Shown here piece after piece: positions 1 through 3,793 of a DNA stretch of 5,596 nt. The DNA is taken from the NCBI GenBank assembly GCA_047634015.1, contig JBLIDB010000291.1:1-5596 (forward strand), read 5' to 3'. Source of the stretch: JAJRXG01 sp047634015. Its GTDB lineage: Bacteria; Bacteroidota; Bacteroidia; Chitinophagales; Saprospiraceae. The position numbers were made by a program, and so were the translations under genes. The notes beneath the pieces are model-generated. The model was not told the origin of the DNA. It ran no database searches and saw only the letters and a list, made by a program, of their open reading frames with translations. Each line of letters begins with the position of its first letter. The first letter of the stretch is position 1.

Positions 1-105
1 GGACTATAAATATACAGTAGGAGAGAGCCTCAAAAAAGAGACGATCGATTTGTTATAGTAGTAATTATATAAAAAAGGAAGGCTGCTCTTAATTGTTTGT
101 TTAGA

Positions 106-110
106 GGAGG
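106..110 (+). promoter_or_regulatory. Strong Shine-Dalgarno that selects a TTG start
   Basis: GGAGG (within AGAGGAGG, 103-110) lies 8 bases before the TTG at 119. The nearest in-frame ATG, at 143, has only AC-rich sequence and A runs in front of it. The spacing therefore favours TTG at 119 as the real start of the FISUMP gene. So strong a Shine-Dalgarno is uncommon in Bacteroidota, where many genes have none. I found no convincing TTG/TAnnTTTG promoter in bases 1-100. Confidence 0.6.
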
Positions 111-118
111 ATATTATA

Positions 119-1282
119 TTGGGTTTCTTAAAACCAAAAAGTATGCGAATTTCCCTATTCATAATGATTCTGTTTTCGAGCCTGGTGGTTATTTCTGCCC
201 AAGATTTAGAAATATCTGGCAAGGCGAAGATTGGGACGATGTTAGAAGATAATACTGCAGATAGTGTAGTCGTAAGGCAGTCCGACGGGACGCTTGGTCT
301 ACGAGGTGTTTCTACGCTTGCTGAACTTCAGATATTGAGCATATCGAACGATACGATTTATTTGACGGGAGGCGGCTATGTAAAGCTTCCTGTGGATAAG
401 GTCGCTGATGGGGATAGCTCGTCTACTAATGAATTGCAGAGCATCTCCCTGATGATTGATAGCCTGACCTTAAGCGATGGCGGCGGCAAGTTTCGGATAG
501 ATACGAGCAATGTGAATGAGAAGATCACAGGCTTTGGTATTATCGGGGACTCTCTGTATATTAAGGAGGGGAGTATGGATACGATGAAGGTATCAATAGT
601 AAGACAATCATCTGCATTAAACAAGATCATCTTAAACGCCTTAGGGAATAAGAATGAGAGTTTTACCTCAGACAGTACAGGCACAGTAATGGACAAGGAT
701 GGACATTTATACAGTACTGTGAAGATTGGCTCCCAATGGTGGATGGCTGAGAATCTACGAACGACACGTTATAGTGATGGGAGTGCTATAGATAGTGCGA
801 ATAGTGTAACACAATGGACTGTTAATTCTACCAATGGTAAATGGTGTTGGTATGAAGGCGATAGTACGACGTATGGATTGCCATATGGTAAGCTGTACAA
901 TTGGCATGCTGTGAATGACCCCGGAGGACTATGTCCATCGGGCTGGCATGTACCGAGTGATGATTTACCGAGTGATTCAGAGTGGCAGACATTGGTAAAT
1001 TACTTGGGAGGGGACTCAGCAGCAGGTACTAAGATGAAGACTACCAGTGGTTGGAATAATGGTGTTAATGGCACTAACACGAGTGGTTTTTCAGGGCTTC
1101 CGGGCGGCAACCGTAAAAAAGATGGTTTATTCTACGGTGTTGGCAACTACGGCTACTGGTGGAGTGCTACAGAGGATACCTCCGATGCCTGGGTCCGCTA
1201 CCTGGACTACTACTATGGCGATGTCTACAGGAGCGACAGCTCTAAGGAGTTTGGTTTTTCTGTTCGTTGTCTCAGGGATTGA
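119..1282 (+). CDS. Secreted FISUMP (Fibrobacter succinogenes major paralogous) domain protein
   Basis: A 387-residue exported protein. Residues 1-28 form a signal peptide: basic MGFLKPKSMR, then a hydrophobic stretch ISLFIMILFSSLVVISA, with likely cleavage near Ala27-Gln28. Residues 30-165 are a Gly/Asp/Ser/Thr-rich spacer of the kind seen in Bacteroidota surface and fibre-like proteins. It contains two degenerate repeats starting ELQxxS (69-93 and 105-129) and perhaps a weaker third (about 139-160). Residues 188-386 match the FISUMP domain, TIGR02145/PF09603. Supporting motifs are TVKIGSQWWMAENLRTTRYSDG, split here as TVKIGSQWW (200-208) and MAENLRTTRYSDG; YGKLYNWHAV; LCPSGWHVPSD; SEWQTL; GYWWSATE; and GFSVRCLRD at the C-terminus. 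The domain has no established enzymatic role; surface binding is an inference. Start: TTG 119, chosen for its Shine-Dalgarno (ATG 143 is the alternative). The last third is more GC-rich than the middle and its codon pattern is unusual (see 1142-1276). The gene appears monocistronic and converges on the SPOR operon. Confidence 0.88.
   Translation: MGFLKPKSMRISLFIMILFSSLVVISAQDLEISGKAKIGTMLEDNTADSVVVRQSDGTLGLRGVSTLAELQILSISNDTIYLTGGGYVKLPVDKVADGDSSSTNELQSISLMIDSLTLSDGGGKFRIDTSNVNEKITGFGIIGDSLYIKEGSMDTMKVSIVRQSSALNKIILNALGNKNESFTSDSTGTVMDKDGHLYSTVKIGSQWWMAENLRTTRYSDGSAIDSANSVTQWTVNSTNGKWCWYEGDSTTYGLPYGKLYNWHAVNDPGGLCPSGWHVPSDDLPSDSEWQTLVNYLGGDSAAGTKMKTTSGWNNGVNGTNTSGFSGLPGGNRKKDGLFYGVGNYGYWWSATEDTSDAWVRYLDYYYGDVYRSDSSKEFGFSVRCLRD
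1142..1276 (+). other. Candidate variable region (DGR-like) in the FISUMP C-terminus
   Basis: Residues 359-375 hold a dense run of codons ending in C or T: Val GTC, Tyr TAC, Asp GAC, Tyr TAC, TAC, TAT, Gly GGC, Asp GAT, Tyr TAC, Ser AGC, Asp GAC, Ser AGC, Ser TCT. They are separated by a few fixed residues (Arg, Leu, Arg) and followed by an invariant-looking tail, GFSVRCLRD. Most of these codons can be derived from AAC/AAT by changes at adenines only, the pattern left by diversity-generating retroelements. By hand count, bases 1141-1240 are about 57% GC and bases 781-880 about 41%. No reverse transcriptase, accessory gene or template repeat is in the window, so this is only a candidate. Ordinary FISUMP domains are also Tyr/Asn/Ser-rich here. 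Confidence 0.35.
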
Positions 1283-1285
1283 CAA

Positions 1286-1370
1286 TTTGTCTATTTGACT
1301 ATTCAATAATACCGCGTAAGCGGTAGATTTTGATATTTCTAAAAAGACGAGGTTTGTATATTTGATTATT
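1286..1370 (+). repeat. Pair of imperfect 18-bp direct repeats flanking a hairpin
   Basis: TTTGTCTATTTGACTATT at 1286-1303 recurs as TTTGTATATTTGATTATT at 1353-1370, with 16 of 18 bases identical. The first copy begins 4 bases after the FISUMP stop codon. The two copies bracket the hairpin at 1310-1325. The sequence is AT-rich and of low complexity, so the similarity could be partly compositional. It could instead mark duplicated 3' flanks left by recombination between FISUMP paralogues. Confidence 0.45.
1310..1325 (+). terminator. Hairpin TACCGC-GTAA-GCGGTA after the FISUMP gene
   Basis: A perfect 6-bp stem (TACCGC/GCGGTA) with a GTAA tetraloop starts 28 bases after the stop codon at 1280-1282. 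The following sequence, GATTTTGATATTTCT, is T-rich but not an uninterrupted T run, so an intrinsic terminator is possible though imperfect. A small GC stem with a four-base loop just downstream of a variable region is also the form of the DNA hairpin/cruciform needed by some diversity-generating retroelements, so the role is ambiguous. Confidence 0.45.
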
Positions 1371-1377
1371 GGGTGTC

Positions 1378-1411
1378 ATCAAGAGATTTAGACCTTATTA
1401 AAGATCTTGAT
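1378..1411 (-). terminator. Weak inverted repeat, possible terminator of the minus-strand operon
   Basis: ATCAAGA (1378-1384) and TCTTGAT (1405-1411) form a 7-bp inverted repeat with a 20-base loop. It lies about 120 bases beyond the stop of the SPOR-domain gene on the minus strand. There is no T tract behind it and the loop is long, so support is poor. The rest of 1283-1533 shows no ORF, RNA gene or template repeat that I can recognise. Confidence 0.15.
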
Positions 1412-1533
1412 ATGGCTTTTGTCGAAATCGGCGAACGATGAGCTTTATTTGCCTTTTAGAAGCTATTCTTTATAAGTGCAATTAGAGAAAACAAGAGAGG
1501 ATAACACAAGAAAAAATGTCATTGAGAGATCAA

Positions 1534-2508
1534 TTATTTGCTCTCGAATGCACCCGAAAATCTTTTTAGCTTCAATTCTGAAATAACACGAGCTACATCT
1601 TCATTATCAAATCTGCCTTTTATCTTGTATCTGTAAATATTCTTGTTTGGCACTTTTTCAGTTACGACTTCTCCTAAACTTGACAAGTGGCTATAGTTCT
1701 TTCCACCCGTAGAAGCGACAAACTGTATGTATCTAATTGAGTTTTGGTCCTGTTTATCAGAGGTCGGACTTTCGGGAGTATTGCTACGAAGCACCGGTTG
1801 ACTCTTATCATTATCCTTTTTTGAGGAAAGTTTACTTTTAATAGTCTTTATAATAGCGTCACTATTTTTATTTATTGGACTGGTGGGATGGAGTTTTTGA
1901 AGTTTATTTAGATATAATAGGGCGTCATCATATTCTTTGTCCTTATACGCCGTCTTTGCTCGACTAAAGAGTTCTTCAGCTGAAATATTTTCATTTTCAC
2001 TCTCTTCATAAATCAGGCTCTCAATATCCTTGTGCCCTAAATCAACTGACTCATCTTCTAAGTTCGATATTGAAGAGGTTTCGGGCAACTGATCTTTATG
2101 AACACCATTGTCTTTTGAATCTTTCGAAACCGTATTACTTGATTCATTTACCTCAGTAGAAAGTGTTGGAATTAAATAAGTCGCAGTGATACCCAAAGCT
2201 ACAATTAGAATAAATAGTGATAATCCCTTTCCGTATTTCACCAATGTGATTTTGAACAAAGTGAAATTCTTTGCTATCAAATGTCTTATTGGGGAGAGGG
2301 TGGAACTTAATCTCGAAAAGATAGTTGTTAGACCACTTGGAGTATTTTCCTTCTTTATAGGGGTTGACTTACTTGGAGCTTCATAATAAGTCTGTCCTGT
2401 TGGCTCTTTTTCTGCTATTATATTCGCAGCAGCCAGTGACTCAATATTGGTTTCTTGAGGGGCTTTCCTAAGATGCGAAAATCGATTACGTGAAGAGAAA
2501 TAATACAT
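1534..2508 (-). CDS. Membrane-anchored TPR-like/SPOR-domain protein
   Basis: A 324-residue single-pass membrane protein. Residues 1-94 are a polar, Lys/Arg- and Ser/Thr-rich, probably cytoplasmic, segment. Residues 95-116 (GLSLFILIVALGITATYLIP) form one transmembrane helix. Residues 118-172 are an acidic, Ser-rich linker. Residues 174-210 (AEELFSRAKTAYKDKEYDDA, then LLYLNKLQKLHP) have the spacing of a TPR or YbgF-type repeat. Residues 212-256 are another low-complexity linker. Residues 258-322 resemble a SPOR domain of Bacteroidota type: IRYIQFVAS, SSLGEVVTEKV, IYRYKIKGRF, then EDVARVISELKLKRFSGAF. SPOR domains bind glycan strands of peptidoglycan stripped of stem peptides, so a role at the periplasmic face of the envelope, perhaps in division or cell-wall remodelling, is inferred. 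ATG at 2508 follows the upstream gene's stop by 15 bases, indicating one operon. No exact orthologue is recognised. Confidence 0.75.
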   Translation of the reverse strand: MYYFSSRNRFSHLRKAPQETNIESLAAANIIAEKEPTGQTYYEAPSKSTPIKKENTPSGLTTIFSRLSSTLSPIRHLIAKNFTLFKITLVKYGKGLSLFILIVALGITATYLIPTLSTEVNESSNTVSKDSKDNGVHKDQLPETSSISNLEDESVDLGHKDIESLIYEESENENISAEELFSRAKTAYKDKEYDDALLYLNKLQKLHPTSPINKNSDAIIKTIKSKLSSKKDNDKSQPVLRSNTPESPTSDKQDQNSIRYIQFVASTGGKNYSHLSSLGEVVTEKVPNKNIYRYKIKGRFDNEDVARVISELKLKRFSGAFESK

Positions 2509-2523
2509 GTCAATACATAGTTT

Positions 2524-2814
2524 CTATTTGCCATGACGGTTTACATAGTACCCGCAATGAGAGCACTTCCAGACTTTAATGCTCCATTGGAAAAATATGC
2601 CAATTGCTAATAATATAATAGTCGGAATAAATCCAACACCAATATTAAGCCCCGGAGTGAGAGCATTCATAATAGAAAAAAAGATGTCGATAATTGCGAT
2701 AATGACTATAATAACTCCAATACCTGCAATAATGCCATGAAATTTACCAATAGCTCTCTTATGCATACTTTGTTCGCCCATACAGGCAGGACAATCAAGA
2801 TTTTTTATTTCCAT
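2524..2814 (-). CDS. Small two-TM protein with split zinc-ribbon-like CxxC pairs
   Basis: A 96-residue membrane protein of unknown function. Cys8 and Cys11 (CPAC) sit in the N-terminal tail, and Cys84 and Cys87 (CSHCGYY) in the C-terminal tail. Between them lie two hydrophobic helices, about 26-49 (IIAGIGVIIVIIAIIDIFF) and 57-77 (NIGVGFIPTIILLAIGIFF). Two helices place both tails on the same side, probably the cytoplasm, so the four cysteines could form one zinc site across the bilayer-anchored hairpin. The KCSHCGY motif is typical of zinc-ribbon tails. The gene precedes the SPOR-domain gene with a 15-base gap and is probably co-transcribed with it. No Shine-Dalgarno is evident, which is normal for the phylum. 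A nested inverted repeat lies immediately upstream. The function is not recognised. Confidence 0.7.
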   Translation of the reverse strand: MEIKNLDCPACMGEQSMHKRAIGKFHGIIAGIGVIIVIIAIIDIFFSIMNALTPGLNIGVGFIPTIILLAIGIFFQWSIKVWKCSHCGYYVNRHGK

Positions 2815-2815
2815 A

Positions 2816-2849
2816 TTCGTAGATTCTATGTCTGAATCTATGTTACGAA
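2816..2849. promoter_or_regulatory. Nested inverted repeat at the start of the two-gene operon
   Basis: TAGATTC (2820-2826) and GAATCTA (2834-2840) form a perfect 7-bp inverted repeat with a 7-base loop. It extends outward by a G-T and a C-G pair, and a wider pair TTCGTA (2816-2821)/TACGAA (2844-2849) also exists. TCTATGT occurs twice, 12 bases apart, within it. The element ends one base before the ATG at 2814, so it lies in the leader and could be an operator or an mRNA hairpin that affects initiation. No trans-acting factor is identifiable. Confidence 0.35.
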
Positions 2850-2944
2850 CCTTTTTTTAATATTTAAGAATATTTCGATTGTTTCTTCAATACTCGAAAG
2901 TGTTTATGTCGATGGGAGGGAGCGCTTTTTGAAAAGCTGAAACC

Positions 2945-3034
2945 TTACTCAAATATTTCATTCAAACTATTCTTCATCCAATCTTCCTGAGTGACTTTAT
3001 GGTATTGTATTTCTGTGTAGCAATGAATATCCAT
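2945..3034 (-). CDS. Tiny ORF of 29 codons following the hsdR remnant
   Basis: ATG at 3034 starts 5 bases after the TGA of the hsdR remnant (3042-3040) and runs to TAA at 2947-2945. It encodes an acidic 29-residue peptide starting MDIHCYTEIQYHKVT and ending NEIFE. GAGAAG just before the ATG could serve as a ribosome site. The spacing suggests translational coupling to hsdR when that gene was intact. The peptide matches no family I know. It could be a genuine small protein, the start of a decayed downstream gene, or a chance ORF. The rest of 2850-3040 holds only short AT-rich hairpins (AATATT-TAAG-AATATT at 2859-2874; GCTTT-TTGA-AAAGC near 2924-2937). Confidence 0.2.
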   Translation of the reverse strand: MDIHCYTEIQYHKVTQEDWMKNSLNEIFE

Positions 3035-3039
3035 ACTTC

Positions 3040-3599
3040 TCACCCCACCATAGGCCACTCCCCATACTGACCTTCTGCCTGCTCAATCACCTCTTTCAGT
3101 AGTTTATCTAATTCCGAGAATGGAACTTTACCCCTAAGCTCCTTCTTTACAGCCAAACGGATTGCAGCACGTGCATTTTCCTTTTTGGTCCAGTCCAATT
3201 GCAAATTCTTCTTGACGGAGTTCAAAACCTTATGAACTAAGTCCTGAATAGGACCAGCTTCATTTAGTATCTTTTCATTAGCGGTTAGAAGATCGTAGAA
3301 GGCTAATTCATCTTCTGTTAATCCTAACTGCTTGGTTCGGATATCGTCATTTTGAAATTCATTGGCGAGGTCCAGTAGGTGTTTTATAGCTGCTATCGAA
3401 TCCATACTATTTTATGGTATTGGCTCAATACCTTATCCAACTCCATTTTCAAGTTGGTCATCTTGCGAATGTTTTTAGGCATTCTTACTTTGAGTTCGTC
3501 ATTGACGATCCGTTTGAGTAATTCTACTTTGATATTTTCGCTGCCTTTCTCTTTGACGATGGCTTGAAATCGATCATCAATAATCGAGATATCTATTGA
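3040..3599 (-). pseudogene. hsdR: C-terminal remnant of type I restriction subunit HsdR, frameshifted
   Basis: Two minus-strand frames together encode about 186 residues of the HsdR C-terminal helical domain (DUF3387/PF11867-like). The first, read from 3599, gives SIDISIIDDRFQAIVKEKG, then a segment with VELLKRIVNDELKVR and LDKVLSQYHK. The second, from 3405 to 3040, begins MDSIAAIKHLLDLANEF and contains LTEDELAFYDLLTANE, LDWTKKENARAAIRLAVKK and ends EQAEGQYGEW. The frames join if one A is restored to the AAAA run at 3413-3410: CAT AAA AAT AGT ATG then reads HKNSM, the expected continuation. Upstream, an in-frame TAA (3602-3600) interrupts the frame and no further HsdR sequence is recognisable. 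The nuclease and helicase domains, roughly four fifths of a normal HsdR, are absent, as are hsdM and hsdS. The ATG at 3405 is an internal Met, not a natural start. The remnant cannot have restriction activity. Confidence 0.82.
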
Positions 3600-3627
3600 T
3601 TACAGATCAAAGTCTTTCGAATCTGTA

Positions 3628-3665
3628 TTCCAAGTTGGAAAATGTTTTTATTTTACTGTCGACAG
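3628..3665. promoter_or_regulatory. Two short palindromes between hsdR remnant and tracrRNA
   Basis: TTCCAAGTTGGAA (3628-3640) is a 6-bp inverted repeat around a single central base. CTGTCGACAG (3656-3665) is a perfect 10-bp palindrome. Between and around them the sequence is T-rich. The region 3600-3690 carries no gene and is the most likely place for a cas9 promoter if transcription begins left of the tracrRNA gene. The palindromes could be operator sites, but no -33/-7 promoter pair with proper spacing is evident. Confidence 0.25.
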
Positions 3666-3690
3666 GGGGAGTAAATATAACTCACTTATT

Positions 3691-3716
3691 AAAAAGGGCG
3701 AGATTTAACCCCGCCC
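3691..3716 (-). terminator. Intrinsic terminator of the tracrRNA
   Basis: On the minus strand, GGGCG (3716-3712) pairs with CGCCC (3700-3696). The stem can extend by G-T, G-C and G-T pairs around a TTAAA loop, and is followed directly by five T residues (3695-3691). A GC-rich stem with a T tract at this distance from the nexus is the standard end of Bacteroidota tracrRNAs. Confidence 0.85.
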
Positions 3717-3785
3717 GTTAAGTTTTCACAACGGAATAATCCTTATTGTGATTGACTTCAAATTGTAGAAGCAAGGTAAGTAAAA
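3691..3785 (-). ncRNA. tracrRNA of the type II-C CRISPR-Cas9 system
   Basis: Read on the minus strand, the RNA has the parts of a Bacteroidota tracrRNA in order. The anti-repeat runs from about 3785 to 3746 and ends CAATCACAAT, complementary (with a G-U pair) to the GTTGTG that usually starts repeats of this group. Next comes the nexus, AAGGATTATTCCGTTGTG (3744-3727), with stem GGA/TCC and loop TTAT; this is the counterpart of AAGGCTAGTCCGTT in the S. pyogenes tracrRNA. Then come an AAAAC linker and the terminator hairpin with T5. The RNA would pair with pre-crRNA repeats, guide RNase III processing and bind Cas9. CACAA (3750-3746) can also pair with TTGTG (3731-3727), so free tracrRNA may fold differently from the crRNA duplex. 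The 5' end is estimated. The gene is divergent to cas9, its 5' end about 10 bases from the cas9 ATG. Confidence 0.85.
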
Positions 3786-3793
3786 AACGTGGA

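Noticed and set aside
4..222. Minus-strand ORF of 72 residues over the FISUMP start
   Set aside because: It covers the Shine-Dalgarno and signal-peptide region of the opposite-strand gene and has no recognisable domain.
376..696. Minus-strand ORF of 106 residues inside the FISUMP gene
   Set aside because: Antisense shadow without start signals or a domain.
1047..1298. Plus-strand ORF of 83 residues in another frame of the FISUMP gene
   Set aside because: It lies in the shadow of the well-supported FISUMP domain and matches nothing recognisable.
1283..1533. A DGR template repeat or accessory RNA in the intergenic region
   Set aside because: No stretch here resembles bases 1142-1276 even allowing adenine changes, and no reverse transcriptase ORF is present.
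3040..3405. A stand-alone 121-residue hypothetical gene on the minus strand
   Set aside because: The preceding frame continues the same HsdR domain across a one-base deletion, so the ATG at 3405 is an internal Met of a pseudogene.
3434..3460. CCAACT...AAGTTGG inverted repeat
   Set aside because: It lies within hsdR coding sequence, has no T tract or context, and is most likely chance.
3379..3567. Plus-strand ORF of 62 residues over the hsdR remnant
   Set aside because: It is antisense to recognisable HsdR sequence.
3745..3775. Plus-strand sequence starting ATTGTGATTGACTTC that looks like a degenerate CRISPR repeat
   Set aside because: It is a single copy with no spacers around it. It is explained as the complement of the tracrRNA anti-repeat on the minus strand, since the nexus and terminator follow at once.
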